A stretch of 32,713 nt of DNA from Rothia santali. GTDB lineage: Bacteria; Actinomycetota; Actinomycetes; Actinomycetales; Micrococcaceae. The notes beneath the pieces are model-generated. The model was not told the DNA's origin and made no database searches. It saw nothing but the letters and a program-made list of their open reading frames with translations. Where the stretch lies: positions 1 to 32,713 of the forward strand of contig NZ_JANAFB010000034.1 of assembly GCF_024199905.1 (NCBI RefSeq), read 5' to 3'. The position numbers were made by a program, and so were the translations under genes. This document shows positions 7,057 to 15,452 of the stretch, piece by piece. The first letter of the stretch is position 1. The number at the start of each line of letters is the position of its first letter.

Positions 7057-8886
7057 ATGACCGTCACCGAAGAGTTCCGCCAGGCCAGGGACCAGCTCCT
7101 GCGGCTCCGGGAGGACTACGGGGCGGCCCGGCGGGAGTTCGAGTGGCCGCGCTTCGAGCACTTCAACTTCGCCCTGGACTGGTTCGACGCCGTCGCCGCG
7201 ACCCCCGAGGGCGGGGCCCGCAACGCACTGGTCATCGTCGAGCGGGACGGCAGCTCCCAACGGGTCACCTACCGGGAGATGGCCGAGCGCTCGGCGCGGC
7301 TGGCGAGCTGGCTGCGCGCGATCGGCGTCGGGCGCGGGGACCGCATCCTGCTCATGCTGGACAACCAGGTGGAGCTCTGGGAGACGGTTTTGGCCGCCGC
7401 CAAGCTCGGGGCGGTGCTACTGCCCACCACGACCATGCTGGGGCCCTCCGGCCTGACGGAGCGGGTCGAGCGCGGCCGGGTGGGCTGGGTCGTCACCAAC
7501 CCGGTCAACAGCGCCAAGTTCGCCGAGGTCCCGGGTGACTTCTCGGTGATCGAGACCGGCACGGAGGCCGCGGACCGCGCCGCGGATCCTGCGGCAGAGC
7601 ACCCGCACCACGCCTACGCCCTGAGCCGCGAGGCCTCGCCCGACTTCCGCCCGGACCGCCCCACGCGCGCGGACGAGACGCTGTTGCTCTACTTCACCTC
7701 CGGCACGACGTCGCAGGCCAAGCTCGTGGAGCACACGCACGTCTCGTACCCGGTGGGGCACCTGTCCACGATGTACTGGATCGGCCTGGAGCCCGGGGAC
7801 GTGCACCTCAACGTGGCCTCGCCGGGGTGGGCCAAGCACGCGTGGTCCAACGTCTTCGCGCCCTGGATCGCCGAGGCCACGGTCATGATCTACAACTACG
7901 CCCGGTTCGACGCTGGCGCGCTGATGTCCACGATGGACGCCGAGGGCGTCACGAGCTTCTGCGCCCCGCCCACGGTGTGGCGGATGCTGATCCAGGCCAA
8001 CCTCTCGCAGCTGCGCAACCCGCCGGCCAAGGTCGTCGCGGCGGGCGAGCCCCTGAACCCCCGGGTCATCCTGCGGGTCCAGCAGGCGTGGGGCCTGGAC
8101 ATCCGGGACGGCTTCGGCCAGACCGAGACCACCGTGCAGATCGCCAACACCCCGGGCCAGCCGGTCAAGGTCGGCTCGGTGGGGCGCCCGCTGCCGGGGT
8201 ACGACGTCGAGCTCCTCCACGAGGACACCGGCGAGGTGATCGAGGGCGCCGGCGAGGGCGAGGTGTGCCTGGTGACCGATCCGCGCCCGGTGGGGCTCAT
8301 GCCCGGGTACAGCGACGACCCGGCCAAGAACGACGCCGTCTTCCGGGACGGCCTGTACCGCACCGGCGACGTGATGAGCCGGGACGAGAACGGGCTCTAC
8401 ACCTACGTGGGACGCTCCGACGACGTCTTCAAGGCCAGCGACTACAAGATCTCGCCCTTCGAGCTGGAGTCGGTGCTGATCGAGCACCCGGCGGTGGCCG
8501 AGGCCGCGGTCGTCCCCTCCCCGGACCCGATCCGGCTCGCGGTGCCTAAGGCCTACGTGGCCCTGCGCGCGGACGCGGAGCCCACCGCGGAGACGGCCGA
8601 GTCGATCCTGGCCCACTGCCGCGAGAAGCTCCCGCCCTACGCCCGCGTGCGGCGCCTGGAGTTCTGGGAGCTGCCCAAGACCGTCTCGGGCAAGATCAGG
8701 CGGGTGGAGCTGCGGGCGCGGGAGGAGGTGCTGCGGCCGGGGGACCACGCGGCCGGAGATCTGGATGGCAGGGGCCCGGGGACGCACGTCGACGCCGGCG
8801 CGGCGGCCGGAGACACAGCATCCCGGATCGACGGTTCGGCCGGACGCGAGTATGCGGACACCGACTTCCCGCGCCTGCGGGGATAG
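7057..8886 (+). CDS. AMP-forming acyl-CoA synthetase (ACSM / AcsA-like)
   Basis: Activates a carboxylic acid to its CoA thioester via an acyl-adenylate. The start is ATG 7057, preceded five bases upstream by AAGGAG; an upstream in-frame ATG at 7000 lacks this. The product has 609 aa. Adenylating-enzyme motifs are in order: FTSGTTSQAK at about 213-222 (Ser-Gln in place of the usual Gly-x-Pro of GTTGxPK), FGQTETT, YRTGDV, YVGRSDDVFK, and the catalytic Lys546 in LPKTVSGKIRR. The spacing resembles medium-chain (ACSM) synthetases more than long-chain FadD. After the last motif comes a low-complexity Gly/Ala/Asp stretch, then a C-terminal EYADTDFPRLRG resembling the family end. It could feed the neighbouring acyl-CoA pathways. 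The natural substrate is not evident. Confidence 0.9.
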   Translation: MTVTEEFRQARDQLLRLREDYGAARREFEWPRFEHFNFALDWFDAVAATPEGGARNALVIVERDGSSQRVTYREMAERSARLASWLRAIGVGRGDRILLMLDNQVELWETVLAAAKLGAVLLPTTTMLGPSGLTERVERGRVGWVVTNPVNSAKFAEVPGDFSVIETGTEAADRAADPAAEHPHHAYALSREASPDFRPDRPTRADETLLLYFTSGTTSQAKLVEHTHVSYPVGHLSTMYWIGLEPGDVHLNVASPGWAKHAWSNVFAPWIAEATVMIYNYARFDAGALMSTMDAEGVTSFCAPPTVWRMLIQANLSQLRNPPAKVVAAGEPLNPRVILRVQQAWGLDIRDGFGQTETTVQIANTPGQPVKVGSVGRPLPGYDVELLHEDTGEVIEGAGEGEVCLVTDPRPVGLMPGYSDDPAKNDAVFRDGLYRTGDVMSRDENGLYTYVGRSDDVFKASDYKISPFELESVLIEHPAVAEAAVVPSPDPIRLAVPKAYVALRADAEPTAETAESILAHCREKLPPYARVRRLEFWELPKTVSGKIRRVELRAREEVLRPGDHAAGDLDGRGPGTHVDAGAAAGDTASRIDGSAGREYADTDFPRLRG

Positions 8887-8911
8887 CCTCAGGCTCCTCC
8901 GGCGGGGCCGG

Positions 8912-8928
8912 CTCGCCGCTCTGGCGAG
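8912..8928 (+). terminator. Possible terminator hairpin after the acyl-CoA ligase gene
   Basis: CTCGCC (8912-8917) and GGCGAG (8923-8928) form a 6-bp stem with a 5-nt loop, extendable over a bulge to outer GG/CC pairs. It is followed by CCCGTTTCTC with only a short T-run. It lies 25 bp after the stop codon. Confidence 0.35.
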
Positions 8929-9014
8929 TGAGCCCGTTTCTCACCGACTCCGCGAGACATCAGGGGAATGCCCCGTGCCCGGGTCTCGACCCCTCACCCA
9001 GGTGCTGCCTCGGA

Positions 9015-9020
9015 TAACGT
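9015..9020 (+). promoter_or_regulatory. -10 element (TAACGT) of a leaderless transcript
   Basis: TAACGT ends 7 nt before ATG 9028, which has no good ribosome-binding site. The same hexamer at the same distance precedes the exonuclease III gene. Confidence 0.55.
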
Positions 9021-9027
9021 GTGAGCG

Positions 9028-9732
9028 ATGCACTCGCACCTGAAAGACACCATGGCACAGCAGACTCCACGACCCCAGCGTTTCTTCCCCGGACGGGGAG
9101 TGTGCCTCTCGGCACTGCTCGTGGGCCTGCTGTACGGCGCCGGGACCTCGGTGCTCAACCACGCGCAGGTGCCGCAGGTGGCCGCCGTGCTCGGCCACGG
9201 TGCCGGCTGGGCATGCCTCGGCCTGCTCTTCGCGTGGTGGCTGCGCCGTCGGGGCGCGCCGGCTCTGCACAGCGCGCTCGGCGTCGTCGTGATGTTGGCC
9301 TCGGCCACGCTCGCCTACTATGCGAGCGACACCCTCTATGACGTTGCCAACTACCGAGCGGCGATGGCCGACCCCGAGATCGTCGGCGTCCCCGGACTCG
9401 AGCCCGGCCTCGGCTCCCTCGAGGGCAATCTCTACGACTCGGTCGTCTGGCTCATCGGGTCCGCCATAGGAGGCTTGATCGTGGCAGTCCCCGGCATTCT
9501 GGGCGCGCGCCCGGGGGCCTGGGGATGGCTCGGCAGGCTGGCCGCCCCGGTGGGGCTCCTGGTCGGGCTGCTCCTGCCGACCGGACCCAGCCAGGACACG
9601 TCCTTTCTCCCGTTCGCCGTGGTCGTGGTGATCGCCCTCCTCGTCTGGGCCTGGTGGGCGCGGACACCCGGCGGCCTCAGGGCCGGGCGGGCCGCCGACG
9701 TCGCGCCCGCACCTCCAGGGCCAGCGCGATGA
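9028..9732 (+). CDS. Unknown integral membrane protein
   Basis: I do not recognise a family. The 234-aa product has an Arg/Gln-rich N-terminus and then hydrophobic segments near residues 27-45, 51-71, 82-100, 136-155, 168-185 and 194-212, so about six membrane spans. A more polar loop at about 105-132 contains Tyr and acidic residues (NYRAAMADPEIVGVPGLEPG). The tail is Ala/Pro/Arg-rich. The start could be ATG 9028 (leaderless) or ATG 9052. Its last 56 nt overlap the 3' end of the convergent MFS gene. Codon use and the string of membrane spans support it as real. Confidence 0.7.
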   Translation: MHSHLKDTMAQQTPRPQRFFPGRGVCLSALLVGLLYGAGTSVLNHAQVPQVAAVLGHGAGWACLGLLFAWWLRRRGAPALHSALGVVVMLASATLAYYASDTLYDVANYRAAMADPEIVGVPGLEPGLGSLEGNLYDSVVWLIGSAIGGLIVAVPGILGARPGAWGWLGRLAAPVGLLVGLLLPTGPSQDTSFLPFAVVVVIALLVWAWWARTPGGLRAGRAADVAPAPPGPAR

Positions 9733-11071
9733 CCACGACCACGCACCCCGCCGCCAGCGGGATGGCGAACGCGGTCCGCAGCCCGCTGCCGTCGGCGATG
9801 AGGCCGATCGCGGGCGAGGTGAACAGGAATCCGGTGCGCATGACCCAGCCGACCACCGTGATGCCCGTCCCGTCCCGGAAGCCCGGCACCCGGTTCGCCT
9901 CCGCGTAGGCCGCGGGGATGAGAGTCGCGCAGCCGAAGCCGGCCAGCGCGAAGGCCACGAAGGCGCTCCACACCGCGGGCTGCAGCATGACCGTCCCGAA
10001 TCCGACGGCGATGAGCAGCCCGCCCGCCATCGCGACCCTGTCCCGGCCGAAGCGGTCGGTCAGCGGGTCGCCGAGGATGCGGCCGAGGAACTGGGCGACC
10101 AGCAGCGTCACGTAGCCGTAGCCGACGAGCGCGAGCGGCAGGCCCGCGACGTCGCGCAGGAAGTTCGCCGACCAGTTGTTCCCGACGTCCTCGATCAGGG
10201 CTCCCGCGACCGCCATGATCGCCAGGAGCATCAGGAACGCCCAGCCGCGCAGGCCGGGACGCGGAACGGCTCGCCCCGCCGCCCCGGGCCCCATCCGCTG
10301 CCCCGGGCGCGGTTCCGTGTGCGCCCCCGACCGCGACCTATCCGATCCGACCTCGACGGAGCCACCGTCCGCCGCCCCGCCGCCGGTCCATCCGTCAGCG
10401 CTTCCCGCCGGGTCCCCTGACCCCTCGCCTGCGACGTCCGCCGCGGGGCCGTCCGCCCCGCCGACCTCCGCCCGGGAGCCACCGGACACCGACACCGACG
10501 GCGCGGCGGCGACGGAGTACGCCAGCACCGCGATCCCCGCCACCAGCATTCCGCTCACGGCCAGATGGACCCCCAGGCCGACGCCGGCCCCCTGCGCGAC
10601 CGCGGCGCCCAGACCGCCCAGCGCGGCCCCGATGCTCCACGAGGCGTGCATCGAGTTGATGACGGTCCGGCCCAGGCCCTCCTCCACGTACAGCCCGTGG
10701 ACGTTCTGCGCGGCGTCGACGACGGCGTCCAGCAGGCCGACGGCGCCCAGCAGCACGGCGACCGCCCACACCTGCGGGCTGAAGCCGACCGAGGCCATGA
10801 CCACCGCCATCAGCACCGTGCCGACCGTGGCCGTGCGGCGGGCGCCGAAGCGCCGGATCGCGACCGCCGGGAGCCCCGACGCCGCGATGGACCCGACCGC
10901 GACGGCGGCCACCAGCATCCCGAACCCGGCGTTGGACAGCCCCAGGGCGTCTTTGAGCTCCGGATAGCGCGGCAGCAGCCCCGCGATGACGGCCCCGTTG
11001 GTGAAGAACATCAGGGTCACGCCCCAACGGGCCCTTCGCCACGATTTATTCGCGCCTCGAATCAAGTCCAT
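9677..11071 (-). CDS. Major facilitator superfamily transporter (YbjJ/FucP-like) with a long central loop
   Basis: 464-aa membrane transporter with twelve predicted spans in two six-span halves. The loop after span 2 reads AIRRFGARRTA, and the mirrored loop in the second half reads DPLTDRFGRDRVAMA, both versions of the MFS motif A. AQNVHGLYVEEGLGR and SMHASWSIGAALGG resemble the YbjJ-like sugar/unknown-substrate subfamily. The cytoplasmic loop between spans 6 and 7 is unusually long, about 80 residues rich in Gly, Ser and Ala. The ATG at 11071 lies 6 nt after a TACGCT -10 hexamer and lacks a clear Shine-Dalgarno, so it looks leaderless. The 3' end overlaps the convergent gene at 9028-9732 by 56 bp. 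The substrate is unknown. Confidence 0.87.
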   Translation of the reverse strand: MDLIRGANKSWRRARWGVTLMFFTNGAVIAGLLPRYPELKDALGLSNAGFGMLVAAVAVGSIAASGLPAVAIRRFGARRTATVGTVLMAVVMASVGFSPQVWAVAVLLGAVGLLDAVVDAAQNVHGLYVEEGLGRTVINSMHASWSIGAALGGLGAAVAQGAGVGLGVHLAVSGMLVAGIAVLAYSVAAAPSVSVSGGSRAEVGGADGPAADVAGEGSGDPAGSADGWTGGGAADGGSVEVGSDRSRSGAHTEPRPGQRMGPGAAGRAVPRPGLRGWAFLMLLAIMAVAGALIEDVGNNWSANFLRDVAGLPLALVGYGYVTLLVAQFLGRILGDPLTDRFGRDRVAMAGGLLIAVGFGTVMLQPAVWSAFVAFALAGFGCATLIPAAYAEANRVPGFRDGTGITVVGWVMRTGFLFTSPAIGLIADGSGLRTAFAIPLAAGCVVVVIALALEVRARRRRPARP

Positions 11072-11077
11072 CCGCTC

Positions 11078-11083
11078 AGCGTA
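11078..11083 (-). promoter_or_regulatory. -10 element (TACGCT) of a leaderless MFS transcript
   Basis: On the minus strand TACGCT ends 6 nt before the MFS start codon at 11071. Confidence 0.5.
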
Positions 11084-11125
11084 CCGGGTGGGCGGGAAAG
11101 CCGGAAGCCGACGGCGGGCGGCCTA

Positions 11126-11145
11126 CCGCCCGTCTGAACGGGCGG
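11126..11145 (-). terminator. Hairpin between the enoyl-CoA hydratase operon and the MFS gene
   Basis: CCGCCCGT (11126-11133) and ACGGGCGG (11138-11145) form a perfect 8-bp stem with a 4-nt loop. It lies downstream of the leftward valine-degradation genes and just upstream of the MFS promoter. There is no T-run, as is common in high-GC actinobacteria. Confidence 0.5.
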
Positions 11146-11170
11146 ACGGTCACGAGGGGCATCAGCCCCC

Positions 11171-11266
11171 GGACGTCGCGGAGGCGCGGGGCTCGGACGT
11201 GGCCGAGGTGCGGGGCCCGGGTCTCGCGGAGGCGCAGGGCCCGCGCGTCGCAAAGGCGAAGGACCC
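11171..11266. repeat. Four tandem copies of a degenerate 24-bp unit
   Basis: Units at 11171-11194, 11195-11218, 11219-11242 and 11243-11266 share the pattern GGACGTCGCGGAGGCGCGGG with a varying tail. The period is a multiple of three and the plus strand could encode an eight-residue repeat (DVAEARGS, DVAEVRGP and so on). The repeat lies outside every gene I accept, between the enoyl-CoA hydratase stop and the MFS start. Confidence 0.75.
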
Positions 11267-11306
11267 GAACCCGCCGGACACGCGGCCCCGAGAGGATCGG
11301 CGCCCC

Positions 11307-12164
11307 TCACCGCCCCCGGAACCTCGGCTCCCGCTTCTCCGCGAAGGCCGCCATACCCTCCTTCTGGTCCTCGGTCGCGAAAAGCGAGTGGAAGACCCGC
11401 CGCTCGAAGCGCACGCCCTGGCCCAGGGTCGTCTCGAACGCGGCGCCCACCGCCTCCTTGGCGATCATCGTGGCCGGGCGCGACTTCGCCGCGATGCTCC
11501 GGGCGACCTCCAGCGCGGTGTCCAGTACGGCGTCGTCGGGCACCAGGCGCGAGACCAGCCCGGCCCGCTCGGCCTCCTGGGCGTCCATCATGCGCCCGGT
11601 CAGCACCATGTCCATGGCCTTGGCCTTGCCGACGGCGCGGGTCAGCCGCTGCGAGCCGCCCATCCCGGGGATGACCCCGAGATTGATCTCCGGCTGGCCG
11701 AAGCGCGCGCCCTCGCCGGCGACCAGGATGTCGCACAGCATCGCCAGCTCGCAGCCGCCGCCCAGGGCGTACCCGCTCACCGCCGCGATCACCGGGATCC
11801 GCACCTCGGCCAGGCGCTCCCAGCGGGCGAACCAGTCGGCGGCGTAGACCTCCGGGTAGCTCTTGGCCGCCATCTCCTTGATGTCCGCACCGGCGGCGAA
11901 GGCCTTGGCGGATCCCGTGAGGACGATGGCACGCACCTCCGGGTCGGCGTCCCACGCCTCCGCGGTGTCGACGACGGCGTGCATCGTCTCCTGGTTCAGC
12001 GCGTTGAGCGCCTTCGGCCGGTTCAGCCGGATGAGCCCGACGCCGTCCTCCAGGCTGGTTAGGATCGGCGCCTCGGACTCGCCCCCGGCTCCCCCGCTCC
12101 CCGGCTCGCCCCGTGCCTCCCCCGGCCCGCGGGCCCCGGCGTCGTCGTGCGTCCCCTCGCTCAT
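11307..12164 (-). CDS. Enoyl-CoA hydratase
   Basis: Crotonase-fold enzyme of 285 aa that hydrates trans-2-enoyl-CoA to 3-hydroxyacyl-CoA. Both catalytic glutamates are present: Glu139 in GGGCELAM and Glu159 in [12 protein letters not shown]. The oxyanion-hole loop is [11 protein letters not shown]. These are the features of classical EchA/crotonase hydratase. The ATG at 12164 overlaps the stop codon of the 3-hydroxyisobutyrate dehydrogenase gene (ATGA overlap) and follows GAGAGGAG, indicating translational coupling. A Gly/Glu-rich stretch of about 30 residues precedes the fold. In this operon it would supply 3-hydroxyisobutyryl-CoA from methacrylyl-CoA in valine breakdown. General beta-oxidation is also possible. 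Confidence 0.93.
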   Translation of the reverse strand: MSEGTHDDAGARGPGEARGEPGSGGAGGESEAPILTSLEDGVGLIRLNRPKALNALNQETMHAVVDTAEAWDADPEVRAIVLTGSAKAFAAGADIKEMAAKSYPEVYAADWFARWERLAEVRIPVIAAVSGYALGGGCELAMLCDILVAGEGARFGQPEINLGVIPGMGGSQRLTRAVGKAKAMDMVLTGRMMDAQEAERAGLVSRLVPDDAVLDTALEVARSIAAKSRPATMIAKEAVGAAFETTLGQGVRFERRVFHSLFATEDQKEGMAAFAEKREPRFRGR

Positions 12165-13060
12165 GCGTTCTCCTCTCGAATCCTCTGGATGATGGCGGAG
12201 AAGTCGAGGCCGCCGTGGCCCGACTCCTTGAACTCCTCGTACAGCCTCTGCGCCGCGCGGCCGAACTCGGCCCGGGTCCCCGTCGCCTCGAGCGCGGCGA
12301 GCGCGAGCCCCAGGTCCTTGGCCATGAGCGCGGTCGCGAACCCCGGCGCGTAGTCGTGGTTGGCCGGGCTCGTCCCGACCGGGCCCGGGACCGGGCAGTT
12401 GGTGGTCACGGCCCAGCACTGCGCCGCGGAGCTGGACATGACCTCGTAGAGGACCTCGTCGCTCAGCCCCAGCTTCTCCCCGAGCACGAAGGCCTCCGAG
12501 GCGCCGATCATGGTGACCGCCAGCAGCATGTTGTTGCAGGCCTTGGTGGCCTGCCCGGCGCCGCTCTCCCCGCAGTGCACGATCTTGCGGCCCATGACCT
12601 CCAGCAGGGGCAGCGCGGCCTCGTACTCCTCGGCCGGTCCGCCCACCATGAAGGTCAGCGTTCCGGCGGCGGCCCCGGCCACCCCGCCGGAGACCGGCGT
12701 GTCCAGGGCGCGATGCCCCGCGTCCCGCGCCAGCCCGGCGGCCTCGCGCGCCTCGTCCACGCTGATGGTCGAGGAGTCGATGAACAGGGTGCCCGGGGCG
12801 GCCGCCGCGAGCAGGCCCTCGGCACCGCCCTCGCCCCGGTAGGCGGCGAGCACGTGGGCCCCGGAGGGGAACATCGTGAACACGACCTCCGCACCGCGCA
12901 CCGCCTCCTCGCCGCTGCCCGAGATGCTCACGCCCGCGGCCTCAGCGGTCCTGCGGGCCGCCTCGACCGGGTCGTACCCGACCACCTCGTGGCCGGCCGC
13001 GACCAGGTTGCGGGTCATCGGCCCGCCCATGTTGCCCAGTCCCAGAAAGGCGATTCTCAT
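12161..13060 (-). CDS. mmsB: 3-Hydroxyisobutyrate dehydrogenase
   Basis: NAD-dependent oxidation of 3-hydroxyisobutyrate to methylmalonate semialdehyde, a step of valine catabolism. The 299-aa protein has the family signature [15 protein letters not shown] at residues 5-19, then [24 protein letters not shown] and the catalytic Lys173 in [12 protein letters not shown], followed by [13 protein letters not shown]. The ATG at 13060 is preferred, with AAGGAG six bases upstream. A GTG five codons earlier is in frame but overlaps that ribosome site. It lies between the 3-hydroxyisobutyryl-CoA hydrolase and enoyl-CoA hydratase genes on the same strand, which supports the specific substrate over other beta-hydroxyacid dehydrogenases. 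The next enzyme, methylmalonate-semialdehyde dehydrogenase, is not in the window. Confidence 0.93.
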   Translation of the reverse strand: MRIAFLGLGNMGGPMTRNLVAAGHEVVGYDPVEAARRTAEAAGVSISGSGEEAVRGAEVVFTMFPSGAHVLAAYRGEGGAEGLLAAAAPGTLFIDSSTISVDEAREAAGLARDAGHRALDTPVSGGVAGAAAGTLTFMVGGPAEEYEAALPLLEVMGRKIVHCGESGAGQATKACNNMLLAVTMIGASEAFVLGEKLGLSDEVLYEVMSSSAAQCWAVTTNCPVPGPVGTSPANHDYAPGFATALMAKDLGLALAALEATGTRAEFGRAAQRLYEEFKESGHGGLDFSAIIQRIREENA

Positions 13061-13090
13061 CTCGGTCTCCTTCACCTCGTGCGTGCGGCG

Positions 13091-14188
13091 CTACCCCTCC
13101 GGCAGCCGCAGGTCCTCGTGGCCCGGGACCGGCCCGAAGAAGGCCAGCACGCGGTCCTGCTCGACCTCCTCCAGCGAGGGCGGGTCCCACGCCGGGCTGC
13201 GGTCCTTGTCCACGACCTGGGCGCGGATACCCTCGGTCATGTCGTGGGCGAAGACGGCGTTGCCGCTGGTCCGGAAGTCCTGCTCGAGCGTCTGGGCCAG
13301 GCTCAGCCCGCGCGCGCGGCCGATCCCCTCCCAGGCGGTCTTGATGCCGGTGGGGCTGTTCCGCTCGAGGGCCGCGAGTGCCGCGGCGACGGCGTCGTCG
13401 TCCGGCTCCCGCTCCGCGAGGACCGCGAGGTTGTCCCGGACCTGCTCGACGGCGTCGGCCGCGTAGGCCTCCTCGATCCACAGCTGCGCCGCGGCCAGGC
13501 GGGACTCGGGGGCCTCCCGCTCGTAGCGCGCGATGAGGCGGGCGACCGCCGCGTAGGCGTCCCCCTCCCCCGGCAGGTCCTCCAGGGCCGCCAGCAGCTC
13601 GAGCCGGGCGGCGTCCGGGACGTAGTGGTCCGCGAGGCCGATGTACACGGCGTCGGCCCCGTCGATGTGCAGGCCGGTGATCGCGAGGTGCTCGCCGGTG
13701 CGCCCGGGCGCCTCCGAGAGGTACTTCAGGCCGCCGACGTCGGGACTGAAGCCGATGCCCGTCTCCGGCATCCCGGTGCGGGTGGACTCCGTGACCACCC
13801 GGTGCGAGCCGGCCACGGACAGACCGATCCCGCCGCCCAGGACCAGCCCGTTCATGAGCGCGACGTAGGGCTTGGGGTAGCGGGAGATCCGGTGGTCGAG
13901 CGTGTACTCCTTGCGGAAGAACTCGAGGCACTCGGCCTCGTTGCCGCTCGTGGCGGCCCGGTGGAGCGCGACGACGTCGCCTCCGGCGCACAGCCCCCGC
14001 TCCCCCGCTCCGACGACCGCGACGACCCGCACCCGCGGATCCGCCTCGAAGGAGTCGAGGGCGTCCATCATCAGGTCGATCATCTCGATGGTCAGGGCGT
14101 TGACGGCCCGGGGCCGGTTGAGCGTGATCAGCCCGAGGGAGCCTCGGGTCTCGGTGAGCACCGGGGGCTCCCGGCGTGCGTCGGTCAT
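13091..14188 (-). CDS. 3-Hydroxyisobutyryl-CoA hydrolase
   Basis: Crotonase-fold thioesterase that releases free 3-hydroxyisobutyrate in valine catabolism. At 365 aa it is longer than a hydratase, as expected for HIBCH, with the extra C-terminal helices (LAQTLEQDFRTSGNAVFAHDMTEG). Diagnostic segments are CAGGDVVALH, KPYVALMNGLVLGGGIGLS, and MPETGIGFSPDVGG with Glu142 and Asp150 at the family catalytic positions. ATG 14188 has AGGAGG just upstream. The frame opens 30 codons earlier with proline-rich, non-conserved sequence. It lies 30 bp before the 3-hydroxyisobutyrate dehydrogenase start, which is the next pathway step. Confidence 0.93.
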   Translation of the reverse strand: MTDARREPPVLTETRGSLGLITLNRPRAVNALTIEMIDLMMDALDSFEADPRVRVVAVVGAGERGLCAGGDVVALHRAATSGNEAECLEFFRKEYTLDHRISRYPKPYVALMNGLVLGGGIGLSVAGSHRVVTESTRTGMPETGIGFSPDVGGLKYLSEAPGRTGEHLAITGLHIDGADAVYIGLADHYVPDAARLELLAALEDLPGEGDAYAAVARLIARYEREAPESRLAAAQLWIEEAYAADAVEQVRDNLAVLAEREPDDDAVAAALAALERNSPTGIKTAWEGIGRARGLSLAQTLEQDFRTSGNAVFAHDMTEGIRAQVVDKDRSPAWDPPSLEEVEQDRVLAFFGPVPGHEDLRLPEG

Positions 14189-14278
14189 CGTCCCTCCTGG
14201 GGCGGGGTTGGGGGGCGGATCCGGGGGCCGCTGGGCCCGGGCGGAGGCGCCCGCATCGGTTGGTGTGCGTCGTCTCAC

Positions 14279-14284
14279 ACACTA
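14279..14284 (-). promoter_or_regulatory. Possible -10 element upstream of the valine-degradation genes
   Basis: On the minus strand TAGTGT occurs about 90 nt before the HIBCH start, followed by the start of a leader. I see no good -35. The 14189-14428 spacer otherwise contains only the duplication at 14389-14455. Confidence 0.3.
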
Positions 14285-14388
14285 TCGCGCGGGTCACGGC
14301 GCCGCCGAGAAGCAGGGGGCGAATGTGGAGCACCCCTGGGAATCACCCGCGGCGGGCGCGGTTGTGGACGGCGGGACGGGCCGGCCGT

Positions 14389-14455
14389 CGGCCTCACCCC
14401 CGCAGTTCCTTCGAGGCGGCTGGCGGCCTCACCCCCGCTGCTCCTTCGAGGCCGC
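14389..14455. repeat. Tandem 35-bp duplication covering the 3' end of the dienoyl-CoA reductase gene
   Basis: The 32-bp stretches 14389-14420 and 14424-14455 match at all but three positions. The right copy encodes the gene's last residues (ASKEQRG) and its TGA. The left copy repeats the same coding pattern (ASKELRG and a TGA) after the true stop. Confidence 0.8.
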
Positions 14456-15343
14456 CGCCGCCCGGCGCCCCTGCTCCGCGATCCGCGCCCAGTCCTCGTC
14501 GGTGAGCTCGGCCAGCGCCGAGAAGGTCGAGGGGCCGGCCAGCATCTGCCCGCCGTCCATCGTGATCGTCTGGCCCGTCAGGTAGTCGCAGGCCCCGGAG
14601 AGCAGAAAGATCGCCAGGCGGGAGAACTCCTCGACGGTGCCGGCGCGCCGGGCGGGGACGGCGTCGAGGTCGGTCATCGCGCCGCGGTCCCCGCGCTCGC
14701 CCCCGCTGGAGCTGAGCACCGCGGAGGTGTACTCGGTGGGGATCGGACCGGGCGCGATGGCGTTCAGCCGGATGCCGTGGCGCGCCCACTCGACCGCCAG
14801 GGACATGGTCATCGCGTGCACCGCCGACTTCGCCATCGCCGAGGGGACCACGTACGCCGACCCCGTGAAGACCCAGCTGACCAGCGTGGACAGCACCGAG
14901 CCCGGCAGTCCCTCCGCGATCCACCGGCGCCCCACGGCGTGCGTGACGTGGTACGAGCCGTTCATGACGGTCTCGGTGACCGCCTGGAAGCCCCGGGGGC
15001 TGAGGTCCTCGGTGCGGGCGATGAAGTTCCCCGCGGCGTTGTTCACGACGCCGGTCAGCGGGCCCCGCTCCTCCCACAGCCGCTGCACGGCCGCCTCCAC
15101 CGCGGCGGCGTCGCGCACGTCCACCGTCGCGAACCCCGGGCGGGGCCCTCCCGCGGCGGCGATCTCCTCCGCCGCCTCGCGCAGCAGGCCCTCGCGCCGC
15201 CCCCACAGGTGCACCTCCGCGCCGTGGGCGGCCAGGGACAGGGCCAGGCCCCGTCCCAGGCCGCTGCCGCCGCCGGTCACCAGGATGCGCTGGCCGGCGA
15301 GGACGTCCGGGCGGAAGGGGGACGGGGAGGGCTGGGTGCTCAT
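14429..15343 (-). CDS. SDR-family 2,4-dienoyl-CoA reductase
   Basis: NADPH-dependent reductase for polyunsaturated acyl-CoA, 304 aa. The cofactor motif TGGGSGLG is at residues 23-30 and VNNAAGNF at 100-107. The usual SDR YxxxK is replaced by Ser168-Ala-Met-Ala-Lys172 in VVPSAMAK, which is exactly the pattern of mitochondrial DECR1 (VPSASAK). AVEWARHGIRLNAIAPGPI and the C-terminal MDGGQML also match that family. The DECR1 active-site Tyr position aligns with a Trp here, so the proton donor may differ. The start is ATG 15343 with only a weak GAGG upstream. It is divergent from exonuclease III and precedes the valine-degradation genes by 240 bp. Annotation as a generic SDR would be the alternative. 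Confidence 0.88.
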   Translation of the reverse strand: MSTQPSPSPFRPDVLAGQRILVTGGGSGLGRGLALSLAAHGAEVHLWGRREGLLREAAEEIAAAGGPRPGFATVDVRDAAAVEAAVQRLWEERGPLTGVVNNAAGNFIARTEDLSPRGFQAVTETVMNGSYHVTHAVGRRWIAEGLPGSVLSTLVSWVFTGSAYVVPSAMAKSAVHAMTMSLAVEWARHGIRLNAIAPGPIPTEYTSAVLSSSGGERGDRGAMTDLDAVPARRAGTVEEFSRLAIFLLSGACDYLTGQTITMDGGQMLAGPSTFSALAELTDEDWARIAEQGRRAAAASKEQRG

Positions 15344-15401
15344 GGGTGCCTCGCTGCTCTGCTCGGTGACGCGCCGGGGCGCGATGTGCTCCACCTCACG
15401 G

Positions 15402-15412
15402 TACCGCCGGTA
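15402..15412. promoter_or_regulatory. Palindrome TACCGCCGGTA in the divergent spacer
   Basis: A perfect 11-bp palindrome (one-base centre) lies between the dienoyl-CoA reductase and exonuclease III starts. It sits among further GGTAC/GGTAT units (15400-15420) and overlaps a TACCGT -10-like hexamer for the leftward gene. It could be a repressor operator, but no regulator gene is in the window. Confidence 0.3.
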
Positions 15413-15452
15413 TCGGGTACGGGGAAGCGGCCGGGCGGCGCGCGGCGCCCGG

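Noticed and set aside
11171-11266. Tandem 24-bp units as a CRISPR array
   Set aside because: The copies are contiguous, degenerate and without spacers, and no cas genes are present.
14429-15343. Calling the dienoyl-CoA reductase gene broken because YxxxK is missing
   Set aside because: The Ser-x-x-x-Lys pattern is normal for the DECR branch of the SDR family.
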